In this document: piece after piece, positions 1 to 8,571 of the stretch | Layout: each line of letters starts with the position of its first letter | Numbering within the stretch: position 1 is the first letter of the stretch | Assembly (NCBI GenBank): GCA_042219525.1 | Contig: JBDGPU010000009.1 | Location: 13,420-77,419, forward strand | Length of the DNA stretch: 64,000 bases | DNA from: JBDGPU01 sp042219525 | GTDB taxonomy: Archaea > Halobacteriota > Halobacteria > Halobacteriales > Haloferacaceae | Direction: 5' to 3' | Translations under genes and position numbers: made by a program | The notes under the pieces: generated by a model | Told to the model about the DNA's origin: nothing | What the model saw: the letters and a program-made list of their open reading frames with translations, nothing else | The model's database searches: none

Positions 1-2
1 AC

Positions 3-290
3 GGCTTCGGCAACTACCACGAACCGGGGCAGTGCGACTACCTCTCCGGCGACTTCGAGGACGTGACGCCCGCGGAGTCCATCTACGAGTACCACCGCGA
101 CAACCTGGTCTGGCTCCGGTACGTCGCCCCTGAGAAGGTCCAGACCACGCTCGACGCCATCTTCGACGAGTTCGCCGTCGACGCCGTGGCCCCGATCCAC
201 GGGAATCCCATCGAGGGCGACGACGTCGACGTCTACCGCGACCGGCTTTACGACGCGATGAGCCGGATCGCAAACGAACACGAGGTGTGA
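3..290 (+). CDS. MBL-fold metallo-hydrolase / flavodiiron-like protein, C-terminal fragment
   Basis: The 5' end lies outside the window. The open frame starts at base 3 and ends with TGA at 288-290, about 95 residues. The tail APIHGNPI near residue 70 and the preceding YEYHRDNLVWLRYVAPEKVQ segment resemble the C-terminal part of FprA-family MBL-fold di-iron proteins, which reduce O2 or NO in the cytoplasm. The catalytic HxHxD region would be upstream, so neither activity nor metal binding can be checked. An internal GTG at 63 is not a likely start because the frame is open and protein-like before it. The fold is a moderate call; the substrate is unknown. Confidence 0.6.
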   Translation, partial: GFGNYHEPGQCDYLSGDFEDVTPAESIYEYHRDNLVWLRYVAPEKVQTTLDAIFDEFAVDAVAPIHGNPIEGDDVDVYRDRLYDAMSRIANEHEV

Positions 291-421
291 GAGGGGTCGG
301 GCGGTGGCCACTGGTGGACCCTCGCCGCCGAAGCCGGCCGTGTTTCGACCCAGTTACCGACCGATCGCGGACCAATCGGGGTCTTCACTCACCGGGAAGC
401 GACGTCGCGTCGTCAGTAACC

Positions 422-997
422 TTATAAATCGTCGGGCTGCGTCCCGACGCCCTCGGGCCAGCCGGTCGGTTTCGCGGCCGAGGGCTGAGCGTGGTCGCGC
501 TTGAGCACCATCGGCGTCCGCTCTAGGGAGAGCACGAGGTCGTCGTGCTGGTTGTACGCTCGCAGTTCCGTCGTGACGATGCCGACGTGGTCGCGGGAGT
601 CGGACTCGCGTTTGTCGATCACTTCGCTCTCCGCGAAGATGGTGTCCCCGTGGAAGACGGGGGCGTGATGGCGGATGGCGTCGTAGCCGAGGTTTGCCGT
701 CGCGTTCGCGGAGACGTCGATGACGCTCATCCCGACCGCGAGCGCGATGACGAAGGTGCCGTCGACGAGGCGCTCGTCGAACTCAGTCTCGCCAGCGTAC
801 GCCTCGTTGAAGTGCATCGGGTTCATGTTCATCGTGACGTTCGTGAACCAGACGTTGTCCGTCTCCGTCACGGTGCGCCCGTACGGGTGCTTGTAGATGT
901 CGCCGACGGCGAAATCCTCGTAGTAGCGCCCCTGCCAGCCGGACACGAGGCGACGGTCGGCGTCATCGCTATCGGCAGCTGCGTTCTCGTCGGCCAT
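422..997 (-). CDS. MaoC family dehydratase (hot-dog fold hydratase)
   Basis: A 191-residue protein with the MaoC layout. An N-terminal YYEDFAVGDIYKHPYGRTVT segment is typical of MaoC/mesaconyl-CoA hydratase-like enzymes. It is followed by NMNPMHFNEAYA, a region equivalent to the hydratase active-site stretch, and by HHAPVFHGDTIFAES. Members hydrate or dehydrate acyl-CoA thioesters; in haloarchaea close relatives act on mesaconyl-CoA in the methylaspartate cycle, but the substrate cannot be fixed here. I start at the ATG ending at 997, before ADENAAAD. The longer frame adds 31 basic residues that do not look haloarchaeal. An AT-rich TATA-like element (complement of tataaagata, about 1020-1029) lies 23-32 bp upstream, as expected for a leaderless mRNA. 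It runs alone, away from its neighbours. Confidence 0.85.
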   Translation of the reverse strand: MADENAAADSDDADRRLVSGWQGRYYEDFAVGDIYKHPYGRTVTETDNVWFTNVTMNMNPMHFNEAYAGETEFDERLVDGTFVIALAVGMSVIDVSANATANLGYDAIRHHAPVFHGDTIFAESEVIDKRESDSRDHVGIVTTELRAYNQHDDLVLSLERTPMVLKRDHAQPSAAKPTGWPEGVGTQPDDL

Positions 998-1698
998 ACG
1001 TGTCGGTACGAGAGAAGGAGTATAAAGATACAGTCGGCTCAGCGTCGTCGCGCCAACCGGTCGTGTCCTGACCCTGGACTCCCTTATCACGTTTTTTGGT
1101 GCGGCACCGTCGCGGACGTGGTCGCGGTGACGTTCTGGATGGAATTATTGGGATCTTGGGACTCCGCTAATTATTAAATATGCCAAACATAATAGAATTA
1201 TAGTCATACTCATGATACGACTTAAACTTGACTGTGTATTCTCGGCGCCCCGGGGATAACGACAGTCGCGACTGCGCACTGACTGGAAGTAGACGCCCGC
1301 ATCTGGCCTACTATTCCTCCAACGACTCGTTTTAGCGATCTTACCGACTCGGTCAGTACGAAAATGTTCGATTACACCCCTGGCATCGACCCGTGCCGTC
1401 GTCGCCGCGTGATCGCCCTCTCTGAAGTTATCGATTTCTGTCCCGCGCCTGGACTCTATCAGAGAAAGGTCGATCTTATCGGCGGTCACCCGGTTTTGCG
1501 CTTCCCGATTATGTCCCACTTCTTCGTCAGGGGAATTCTATAAATATCGTTCTTCTTTTTATTTTATCTATTTGGTAGAAGGGCGATCCTATCGAGGTTG
1601 TTTCTACTGGTTGCTGCACCCCTGTTGCTGGATCGGTCATCGAAGACGACTCCCCTACCGGCGGAACACTCATTGAGTATCACCTCGGATCTCATTGT
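998..1698. other. Intergenic region, no supported gene
   Basis: About 700 bp without a convincing coding frame. It is noticeably AT-rich around 1170-1215 and 1540-1580 (for example tataaatatc near 1540), unlike the flanking coding DNA. A 124-codon open frame on the minus strand (1145-1519) lacks the acidic composition of the neighbouring proteins and has no recognisable domain, so I do not call it. Confidence 0.5.
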
Positions 1699-1824
1699 AT
1701 GAGTACGACCGAGTGGCCGCGCGAAATCGGCGACCATACCGTCACGGACCAGTGGGAATGTACGGACTGCGACGCGTCGTTCGACTGTCTCAGCCAGTTC
1801 CGACAGTCCGACTGCGAGGACTGA
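1699..1824 (+). CDS. Small zinc-ribbon-like protein, 41 aa
   Basis: Below the usual gene-finder length. The ATG at 1699 opens 41 codons ending TGA at 1822-1824. The peptide is acidic, with cysteines arranged as WECTDCDASFDCLSQF and a final SDCED: CxxC followed by two more Cys. Haloarchaea carry many such one-domain zinc-finger micro-proteins, some linked to stress or biofilm phenotypes, but no specific role can be assigned. Acidic residues, a conserved-looking TDQWEC segment and a clean stop argue for a real gene. A low-complexity repeat starts some 20 bp after the stop. There is no clear operon partner: the next gene is convergent on the minus strand. Confidence 0.6.
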   Translation: MSTTEWPREIGDHTVTDQWECTDCDASFDCLSQFRQSDCED

Positions 1825-1845
1825 CCACCGTCGTTTCCACCGCTG

Positions 1846-1985
1846 TCGTCGCCGTCGCCGTCATCCGCCGTCGCCGTCATCCGCCGTCGCCATCATCCGC
1901 CGTCGCCGTCACCCTGCCATCGACGTCATCCGCCGTCGCCGTCATCCGCCGTCGCCATCATCCGCCGTCGCCGTCACCCCCCATC
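1846..1985. repeat. 16-bp minisatellite in two higher-order blocks
   Basis: The unit tcatccgccgtcgccg occurs three times in a row from 1861 and again three times from 1926. The two blocks are 65 bp apart and nearly identical over about 54 bp, each ending gtcaccc. The array fills the gap between the stop of the zinc-ribbon peptide and the convergent stop of the Mrr-like gene, so it may form part of both 3' ends. Confidence 0.85.
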
Positions 1986-1997
1986 GACCTCACCGGA

Positions 1998-3041
1998 TCA
2001 CCGATACTCGTACGTCGACCGCGACAGCGACGACCCGTGCCGCGAGACCTCCGGCAGCTTCTCGATCCAGCGTCCGAGCGTGTTCCCACGCCTGTCAGCC
2101 GTGCTCCTGGAGAGCCCGTGTTCGTGAGTCGGCGGCAGCGTGTGCTCCATGACTAGGGCCTGCAACTCGCTGTGGTCGATGCTACCTTCCTGCCGAAGCT
2201 TCCGGAGAATCGGCTTCGCGATGGCCATCTCGCGAATTCGTTCCTCCAGCAGCGCCTCGGCGGCTGCCTCGTTGCCCGCTTCGAGGTACTGCACGTACTC
2301 GGCGCCGACTCGCGAGAGGACCCACTGCCGGCGCTCGTGTCCCTCGTACTCGACGGTCGTATCCTTGTGGACGAATCCGAGCGGCCAGGCGGCGTGTGGG
2401 TAGTAGTCGGCCTGTCTCGGGTCCCAGGCCTCGCCAGTTTCACGCTCCAGCACCTCAGTTATCTGCGGTTTGACGTCGTACCCCTCGTCGATACCGCGGA
2501 GGACGATATTTAAGCGGTCGACGACGTCGGCCTGCGGGACGGCGTCCGAGCGCACGCGGTCGTCGTCCTCGAGTTCGAAGAGGTCCCAGAACGACCAGTC
2601 GGTCGCGAACTCGCCGTCGTTCTCCTCGACGCCGAGTTCGCTCTCGACCATGAGGTCGGCGAGGGACTGGCCGTCGAGGAGGCGGATCGACCCCTGCCTG
2701 GCGCTGTCGACGGCCGGACCGCTGAACGAGGAGGTCGTCATGAACGTGCCGACGTGGTAGCCACCCTCCCGGAGCGAGCCCTTGAACGTCCGCATCGTGC
2801 TCGAGGAGACGGTGTTCGACTCGTCGGTGCGCTTCGCCTGCACGCCCAGTCGCGCCTGGAATACGTCGCGGTCGATGACGGCGTGGACGTCGATGCCGTC
2901 GTCGCCCGACCGCGGCGTCAGCTCGAGCTCCCGCGTCGGCTCGGCGCTCCGGATCAGGATCCGACAGAGGTTCTCGAACTGCGTCGGGCTGATCGACAGC
3001 GCCCGGTCGAGCACCTCGTCTCTCGCCGCGGAAGCCTGCAT
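1998..3041 (-). CDS. Mrr-type restriction endonuclease-like protein
   Basis: 347 residues from the ATG ending at 3041 (MQASAARDEVLDRALSISP). The N-terminal half has the Mrr catalytic fold: FENLCRILIR, then SGDDGIDVHAVI and ARLGVQAKR, giving the D...QxK pattern of the PD-(D/E)XK nucleases around residues 44-72. The C-terminal half, about 190-347, is a helical or winged-helix-like region without a clear family. Mrr proteins cut modified DNA, and some haloarchaeal members are solitary housekeeping-like enzymes. No methyltransferase or specificity subunit is nearby, so this looks like an orphan type IV-style nuclease. The longer upstream frame is strongly arginine-rich and overlaps the divergent membrane gene in shadow, so I reject it. 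A GC-rich upstream area hides any promoter. Confidence 0.8.
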   Translation of the reverse strand: MQASAARDEVLDRALSISPTQFENLCRILIRSAEPTRELELTPRSGDDGIDVHAVIDRDVFQARLGVQAKRTDESNTVSSSTMRTFKGSLREGGYHVGTFMTTSSFSGPAVDSARQGSIRLLDGQSLADLMVESELGVEENDGEFATDWSFWDLFELEDDDRVRSDAVPQADVVDRLNIVLRGIDEGYDVKPQITEVLERETGEAWDPRQADYYPHAAWPLGFVHKDTTVEYEGHERRQWVLSRVGAEYVQYLEAGNEAAAEALLEERIREMAIAKPILRKLRQEGSIDHSELQALVMEHTLPPTHEHGLSRSTADRRGNTLGRWIEKLPEVSRHGSSLSRSTYEYR

Positions 3042-3163
3042 CGTCGTGACCGAGATCGGGCGCGGGCAAAAGTGTTCGTGGACCGGGCCGGCCGAGTTCG
3101 ACGCCAGTTGCTTGAACTGGACGGCCGGGAGACCTTTCACGCGAACGGACCCACGTATGCCCC

Positions 3164-3565
3164 GTGGCTGGAGCACTCGTCGGGCTCGTACTCGGAAGCA
3201 TCGTCGGGGCAGTCGCCACCATCGCCGGCTCGTATTTCGTGTTCTGGCGTCGGCGGCGCGCAGCCCTGGAGCACCTGCGGCGCGCGTTCGAGACGGAACT
3301 CGACGCGCTGTCGTACGTCGACGAGATGGCGGACCGCGGCGAGTACGAGGCACTCACCCAGACGGTGGAACGGCCGGTCGTCTACGAGAGCAACGCCGAC
3401 GACGTCGGCCACCTCTCGGGCGAGGAGGTCGAGGCCCTCGTCGCCTTTTATACCGATCTGTACTGGTTGCAGGATCAACAGGACATCGAGGACAAGAAGG
3501 AGCGCGTCCACGAGATCGTCGAGAAGCGTCAGCGGGCTATCGCGGTGGTTCGCGAGGCCGAATGA
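3164..3565 (+). CDS. Small membrane-anchored protein of unknown function
   Basis: 133 residues from a GTG at 3164. Residues 2-28 form one hydrophobic helix with a glycine zipper look (GLVLGSIVGAVATIAG), followed by WRRRR, a positive stop-transfer signal on the cytoplasmic side. The rest is an acidic, helical, coiled-coil-prone cytoplasmic domain (EDKKERVHEIVEKRQRAI near the end). I do not recognise a family. It is divergent from the Mrr-like gene, with 122 bp between start codons. An ATG at 3157 is in another frame, so the GTG decides the start. Not obviously part of the denitrification island that begins about 200 bp downstream. Confidence 0.55.
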   Translation: MAGALVGLVLGSIVGAVATIAGSYFVFWRRRRAALEHLRRAFETELDALSYVDEMADRGEYEALTQTVERPVVYESNADDVGHLSGEEVEALVAFYTDLYWLQDQQDIEDKKERVHEIVEKRQRAIAVVREAE

Positions 3566-3703
3566 GGCCTTCCAACATGAGTTCACCGCCCGAAGGAGAG
3601 CACGACAGAGGCGGAGATAGGGTGGGTCGAGGTGGATGGCCGTCCGCGGGTTCTGTCCGGGCGGACCGATAGAGGCGATATTTACTCGAACCGCTGAACC
3701 GTC

Positions 3704-3754
3704 CGAACATGTTTTACATCCTGCCCGCGATCTGAGAAGAGAACCGGTTTCAAA
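3704..3754 (+). promoter_or_regulatory. norZ promoter: degenerate CGAA-N4-TTCG box plus TATA
   Basis: CGAACATGTTTT at 3704-3715 keeps the left half and core of the CGAA-N4-TTCG element seen elsewhere in the window. TTTCAAA at 3748-3754 sits 28 bp before the ATG at 3782, as a haloarchaeal TATA box should for a leaderless transcript. The box lies 67 bp from the start codon, in the more distal of the two spacing classes. Confidence 0.55.
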
Positions 3755-3781
3755 GGACCTCTATCGCTAATCAGCACCTGT

Positions 3782-6070
3782 ATGGAGATACAACGCAAGA
3801 CGATCGCGAAGGTGATCGCCGTCGCGTTCATCTTCAACCTGATCGTCATGGGCGGTGGCGCCTGGTTCGCCTATCAAGAGGCACCCCCGATCCCCGAGCA
3901 GGTCGTCGGGCCCGACGGGGAGACGCTCGTCACCGACGAGGACATCCGCGATGGAAAACGGGTGTTCCAGCGGAACGGGTTGATGAACCATGGCTCCATC
4001 CTCGGCAACGGGGCCTACTACGGGGTCGACTACACCGCCAACGCGCTGGCGTTGAAGACGGAGTACATGCGCGAGTACTACGCGAAGGAGCGCTACGGCG
4101 ACGCGTATTCCGTGCTCGCGCCCGCCGAACAGGCGGCCGTCGATTCCCTCGTCAGGCAGGACCTCGACGGCGAGTACGACGGCGGCAACATCGAGTACTC
4201 GGCCGCCGAGGTGTACGCCCACGAGCAGGTCACTCAGGACTACGTCGCGCGCTACCACGAGGGGGATCACGCCCGCGGCATCCCTGCGGGGATGATCGAG
4301 TCGGAAGCGGCGGCCGAGCGGTTCGCGGACTTCGCGCTCTGGACGGCCTGGTTCGCCCACACGGATCGGCCCGGCAGCTCCCACTCGTACACGAACGACT
4401 GGCCGTACGCACCCGCCGCCGGCAACGACGCGACCGGTGCGGCGATGACCTGGAGCGTCATCGCGATGATCCTGCTCGTCGCCGGCGCGGGCTTCGGCAT
4501 CTGGCTCTACCAGTCCGTCAAGCTCCCGGAGCCGTCCGCCGAGGACGTGTCGGTCCCTGGGCCCGGCGACGTGAGCGTCTTCCCGAGTCAGCGCGCGGCG
4601 TTGCGCTTTATCCCCGTCGCTGCCGGGCTGTTCCTCGCGCAGGTGTTCCTCGGCGCGCTGCTGGCCCACTACTACGTCGAGCGGGCCGGCTTCTTCGGCA
4701 TCGAGGAGATATTCGGGGTCCACATCCTCCAGATCCTCCCGTTCGCCATCGCGAAGACGTGGCACATCGACTTCGCAATCCTCTGGATCGCGACGACGTG
4801 GCTCGCGGCGGGGCTGTTCCTCCCGCCGCTGCTGACCGGTCACGAACCCGACCGGCAGGCGACGTATATTAACGGGCTGCTCGGCGCCATCGTCGTCGTC
4901 GCCGTCGGCGGCCTCGGCGGTATCTGGCTCGGCGCGAACGGCTACGTCGACGGCAGGCTCTGGTGGATCGTCGGCAACGAGGGGCTGGAGTACCTCGAGG
5001 TCGGCAAGCTCTGGCAGTTCGGTCTCCTCGTCGGCTTCGGGCTCTGGGCCGCGCTGACGATCCGGGGGCTCAGGCCCTTGCTCGACCGCGAACCGGTGTT
5101 CGGGCTTGCGCACATGATCCTCTACGCGGGCGGCTCGATTGCGCTCCTGTTCGTCGCCGGCTTCATGTTCACGCCGAGCACGAACATCGCGGTCACGGAG
5201 TTCTGGCGGTGGTGGGTCGTCCACATGTGGGTCGAGGGCGCCTTCGAATTCTTCATCGTCGCCATCATCGGGCTGACACTGGTGTCGATGAACCTCCTCA
5301 CGCGCCGGAGCGCGGAGAAGGCCGTGATGCTCCAGGCGCTGCTCGTGATGGGTAGCGGCGTCATCGGCGTCTCCCATCACTACTGGTGGATCGGCATGCC
5401 GGACATGTGGGTCCCCATCGGGAGCGTCTTCTCGACGCTGGAGCTCATCCCGCTCGTCTTCATCCTCTACGAGGCGCTCGGGCAGTATCAGGCGATGTCG
5501 GGGTCGGGGTCGTTCCCGTACCGGCTCCCGTTCAAATTCATCGTCGCCAGCGGCGTCTGGAACTTCGTCGGCGCCGGCGTGCTCGGCTTCTTCATCAACC
5601 TCCCGCTCATCAACTACTACGAGCACGGGACGTACCTCACCGTCGGGCACGCCCACGCCGCGATGTTCGGCGCGTTCGGGTTCCTCGCGCTCGGGATGGT
5701 CGCGTACATGCTCCAGATCGCCATCGAGCCCGAGCGCTGGGACGGCTCCTGGCTCCGGGCGTCGTTCTGGTGCTGGAACGTCGGTCTCGCGCTGATGGTA
5801 TTCGTCTCCGTGCTCCCGGTCGGCTTCCTCCAGCTGGAGGCGTCCTTCACCGGGAGCTACAACGCCGCGCGCAGCCTGGCGTTCTACAATCGGCCGCTCG
5901 TCCAGACCCTCTTGTGGGCGCGACTTCCCGGCGACACGTTGATCATCACCGGGACAGTCATCTACGCCGCCGACCTCGTCCGGAAGCGGTTCGCGCTCCG
6001 GCGCTCCGAGGACGACCCGAGCGTCGACGACATGGCCGTCGCCGAGGGGATCATGAGCGACGACGACTGA
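3782..6070 (+). CDS. norZ: Quinol-dependent nitric oxide reductase (qNOR)
   Basis: 762 residues, the usual length for single-subunit qNOR, in which a cytochrome-c-like periplasmic domain is fused to the 12-helix NorB core. The enzyme reduces two NO to N2O with electrons from the quinone pool. An N-terminal helix (10-30) leads to an extracytoplasmic domain of about 190 residues without a CxxCH haem-c motif, as expected for qNOR. The core shows the haem and FeB ligands: WHIDFAILW (H328), VHMWVEGAFEFF (H481, E485, E489), SHHYWW (H532-H533) and GHAHAAMFG (H623, H625). It is preceded by a CGAAN4TTCG-like box and is the first gene of the denitrification island. It lacks a nearby norQ/norD. The ATG at 3782 is right for a leaderless start. 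Confidence 0.95.
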   Translation: MEIQRKTIAKVIAVAFIFNLIVMGGGAWFAYQEAPPIPEQVVGPDGETLVTDEDIRDGKRVFQRNGLMNHGSILGNGAYYGVDYTANALALKTEYMREYYAKERYGDAYSVLAPAEQAAVDSLVRQDLDGEYDGGNIEYSAAEVYAHEQVTQDYVARYHEGDHARGIPAGMIESEAAAERFADFALWTAWFAHTDRPGSSHSYTNDWPYAPAAGNDATGAAMTWSVIAMILLVAGAGFGIWLYQSVKLPEPSAEDVSVPGPGDVSVFPSQRAALRFIPVAAGLFLAQVFLGALLAHYYVERAGFFGIEEIFGVHILQILPFAIAKTWHIDFAILWIATTWLAAGLFLPPLLTGHEPDRQATYINGLLGAIVVVAVGGLGGIWLGANGYVDGRLWWIVGNEGLEYLEVGKLWQFGLLVGFGLWAALTIRGLRPLLDREPVFGLAHMILYAGGSIALLFVAGFMFTPSTNIAVTEFWRWWVVHMWVEGAFEFFIVAIIGLTLVSMNLLTRRSAEKAVMLQALLVMGSGVIGVSHHYWWIGMPDMWVPIGSVFSTLELIPLVFILYEALGQYQAMSGSGSFPYRLPFKFIVASGVWNFVGAGVLGFFINLPLINYYEHGTYLTVGHAHAAMFGAFGFLALGMVAYMLQIAIEPERWDGSWLRASFWCWNVGLALMVFVSVLPVGFLQLEASFTGSYNAARSLAFYNRPLVQTLLWARLPGDTLIITGTVIYAADLVRKRFALRRSEDDPSVDDMAVAEGIMSDDD

Positions 6071-6181
6071 GCGACGCCGACTAAGCGACGTCAAATAAGC
6101 GACGTCGACTAACCGGCTTCGCCGTCGCTGGCGGCTTCCGGACCTTTCTTTTAAAAGAGGGGCTGACGCGACCGGCTGAAG

Positions 6182-6390
6182 CTACGCCCCGTCAAGCTCC
6201 GTCCCGTCTACAGCGGACGCGTTGCCCATCACGTTCCGGAGCCCCTTCCAGGCGTTGAGCTTGCGCGGGTTCCCCTCCCCGCTGGTGGCGACGACGTTCC
6301 CGTTGCGATGGCGGAGCCGCCAGCGCCACTCGTCGCCACGGCGACCTGTTCCCGCGTCGCCGTGAGAGCTGAGGCGTATTCCTGTAGCAT
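6182..6390 (-). pseudogene. YegP/DUF1508 (HVO_2922-type) small protein, frameshifted
   Basis: A TATA element (complement of gtataaaag, about 6412-6420) lies 22-30 bp before an ATG ending at 6390, opening MLQEYASALTATREQVAVAT. This frame then turns into low-complexity GTSSPPAGRGTRAS. One reading frame over, from 6331 down to a TAG at 6182-6184, the sequence reads EWRWRLRHRNGNVVATSGEG and then LNAWKGLRNVMGNAS. This is the hallmark of the YegP/DUF1508 domain found in many haloarchaeal small proteins. Joining the two halves needs a single missing base near 6331. So this is either a recently broken gene or a sequencing error. No other DUF1508 gene is in the window. Confidence 0.65.
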
Positions 6391-6537
6391 TGCTAGCAGG
6401 CGGCGGTCGGCGGGTATAAAAGGGAGTGCGGCAGCCGAGAGCTACAGCGTCGCGAAACGGAGGTGGAAACCGGGGTCGCTATCGGTCCGGCAGGTGGCGG
6501 CGTCGCGGTCGTAGCGGCGACCGCGTTCCGCTCACGA

Positions 6538-6972
6538 CTACAGGAGCAGCGGGAGCGCTTCGGCGAGGAACACCAACGCCGCGCCGGCCAGCGCGGTGTG
6601 GCTCGCAATCCCGACGACGGCGACGAGGCTGGCGATGGCACGGACTGGGCTGGGAACCGGTTCTCCGAAGCGTCGGCGCTCGAACTCGGTGACGGACGTT
6701 GTCGTTGCCTCCAGTTGTGGATAGGCGTGTGGCCCACGTAAGAGGTCGATCGGGTTCCGATACCGTGCGAGAACCGCCCGAAGTCGTTCGGACAGTCTGT
6801 GATAACGCGCGACTCGCTCGGTGGCTCGGGCCCCTGTTCGCCCGACGAACGCGACGTCTCCCAGCGAGCAGGACCGGAGTCGACCGACTGTGCAGCCGAA
6901 TACGGGCCCCGCTCGCCACCCTGACGGAAATTCGGACCACGGCGGGTCGAGTCGGCCTCTCAGTGATTTGAA
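6538..6972 (-). pseudogene. Possible remnant of a small membrane protein lacking a start codon
   Basis: An open frame on the minus strand runs from just after a TAG at 6973-6975 to a TAG at 6538-6540, with no ATG, GTG or TTG. Its C-terminal part looks protein-like: a basic helical stretch (RLRAVLARYRNPIDLLRG), an acidic loop (TSVTEFERRRFGEPVPSPV) and a hydrophobic helix ending AGAALVFLAEALPLLL directly at the stop. It follows the histidine kinase gene on the same strand. I read it as the 3' part of a decayed or frameshifted membrane gene. High GC makes long open frames common, so this is only a suggestion. Confidence 0.3.
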
Positions 6973-6980
6973 CTACGGTT

Positions 6981-8135
6981 TTATTCCTCGCTCTCGCTTG
7001 CCATCGGCAACGTGAACGTGAACGTCGTTCCGTCACCGGGATCGGACTCCACACGGATCTCGCCACCGTGGTGATCGACGATGCGCTCACAGAGCGCCAA
7101 TCCCATGCCGGCCGTGCCGGAGTTACCGTCGTCACCGTCGATCTGTTCGAACATTTCGAAGATCTGGTCCTGATACGCTGGGTCAATTCCGACGCCCTCG
7201 TCTCGGACTACGAACCGCCACTCGTCGCCTGCTTCCTCCGCGCCGACGTGTATCTGTGGTGGGTCATCGCCGCTATGCTGGATGGCGTTCTCGATGAGGT
7301 TCCGAAACACTTGCTCGAGTTGCTCGCGGTTCGCACGTACGGTCGGTAACTCGTCGGCTGTGACCGTGGCGTTCGTCTCTTCGATACGGATCTGCAAATC
7401 CTCCAGGACCCCGTTAAGAACTGCATCGGCGTCTGTGGACTCGAATAAGTCCTCATCGGTCGTGACGCGGGAGTATTCCAGTAGACTGTCAATCATCGAC
7501 TGCATCCGGTCGGCTCCGTCGACAGCGTACCCGATGAACTCTCGGGCGTCCTCGTCGAGGTCGTCGCCATACTGGCGCTCCAGTAACTGAACGTAGTTTG
7601 AGACCATCCGTAGGGGCTCTCGAAGGTCGTGAGAGAGAGTCGATGCGAACTGTTCGAGGCGCTTGTTTGATGCTCTTAAATCACTGCTGAGGGTTTCAAG
7701 TCGTTCGTTGGCTTCTCTGGCTCGTTCAGCAGCACGGCGTGCGCGAGCGGTGTTGTAACCCGCGATGAGACCGGCGAGGGCACCCACTTCGACTGCAATC
7801 AATAGCAGAAACGTGGGTTCGGTGATGACTCGCCCTTCGAAGAGACGTATTAAGATAGTCAATCCGATTAGCGTGGTCGAGAGGATAGCGCCGCCGAGAC
7901 TCCACCACCAGACAGTCCATTGATCCCCGACAGTGAGGTCTGTTTTCGAGAGCCAATAGCCGGCATACAGGATGCCGACGGCCAGTGACCCGTCCAGAAA
8001 GAACGCAAAGAAGGGGCCTACCCCTTGATTAATCGTGAGTGCCTCTTCCCAATGATGACTCGCAGCGACAGCAAACAACAGAACCCCTATTGTAATAATA
8101 AGGACTGCTGGATTCGATTGGTCTCGGGTTTTCAT
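6981..8135 (-). CDS. Membrane sensor histidine kinase
   Basis: 384 residues. Four hydrophobic helices (about 10-28, 40-60, 75-98, 108-128) form an N-terminal membrane sensor without a large extracellular loop. A coiled-coil linker (ARRAAERAREANERLETL) leads to a HisKA domain with the phospho-acceptor in STLSHDLREPLRM (H169). The HATPase domain has the N box NLIENAIQHS, G1 DEGVGI and G2 GTAGMGLALC. No response regulator lies beside it, the usual situation for haloarchaeal kinases. The stimulus is unknown; the membrane helices without an extracellular domain suggest sensing inside or at the membrane. The ATG at 8135 is followed directly by KTRDQSNP and the first helix, so the start is likely right. 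Confidence 0.9.
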   Translation of the reverse strand: MKTRDQSNPAVLIITIGVLLFAVAASHHWEEALTINQGVGPFFAFFLDGSLAVGILYAGYWLSKTDLTVGDQWTVWWWSLGGAILSTTLIGLTILIRLFEGRVITEPTFLLLIAVEVGALAGLIAGYNTARARRAAERAREANERLETLSSDLRASNKRLEQFASTLSHDLREPLRMVSNYVQLLERQYGDDLDEDAREFIGYAVDGADRMQSMIDSLLEYSRVTTDEDLFESTDADAVLNGVLEDLQIRIEETNATVTADELPTVRANREQLEQVFRNLIENAIQHSGDDPPQIHVGAEEAGDEWRFVVRDEGVGIDPAYQDQIFEMFEQIDGDDGNSGTAGMGLALCERIVDHHGGEIRVESDPGDGTTFTFTLPMASESEE

Positions 8136-8571
8136 TATGCGGTGGTTCCCATCTTTGGATGCTTCCGCGAGCGTAGACGCCGCATTTCCGACACGATCTC
8201 TCGCGTGATCGAATCAGGGCTCATGCCTTTCCGGGGAATGCGTTATTTCAACTAAACTACTTCGTTAAGTATGATGGGAATCCGATAAAAAGCTTATTAA
8301 CCAATTTTTTGACGTATGCGAAGAATACGTTCCACCGAGGTGAGGTCTCGCCGTCGAATTTGGAGTGAACGATACTGGAGACCAGGATTCAGGCACCTGC
8401 TCGGTCCGCTTTCTTCGCTAGCTCCTCCTCCTCGACTACTTCTGCTCGAAAAGGCTCACCCTTACTGCGTATACGTATTGGCACGTTCCACACGTCATCG
8501 CGGCGGGAAAAGCGGAAGCTCCGAATTCGAACCGGTTCGGGAACGTCGCGAGCGATGGCGCGGGGTCGTAG
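8136..8571. other. Intergenic region with an AT-rich patch
   Basis: No convincing gene. An AT-rich stretch at about 8260-8315 contains aaaaagcttattaaccaatt and is probably promoter or terminator DNA. CGAACCGGTTCG at 8528-8539 fits the CGAA-N4-TTCG pattern, but it lies only behind the stop codon of the multicopper oxidase gene and has no gene starting nearby. A T-arm-like GGTTCGAAT on the minus strand here has no matching acceptor stem, so no tRNA is called. Confidence 0.5.

Noticed and set aside
1145..1519. 124-codon open frame on the minus strand
   Set aside because: No domain, wrong composition for a haloarchaeal protein and no promoter in the right place.
3782..6094. 775-residue acidic frame opposite norZ
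   Set aside because: It is the antisense shadow of a well-supported gene, a common artefact in GC-rich DNA.
8528..8539. Exact CGAACCGGTTCG palindrome as another NarO-type site
   Set aside because: It lies 33 bp behind the stop codon of the multicopper oxidase gene with no start codon nearby on either strand. Chance is likely at this base composition.
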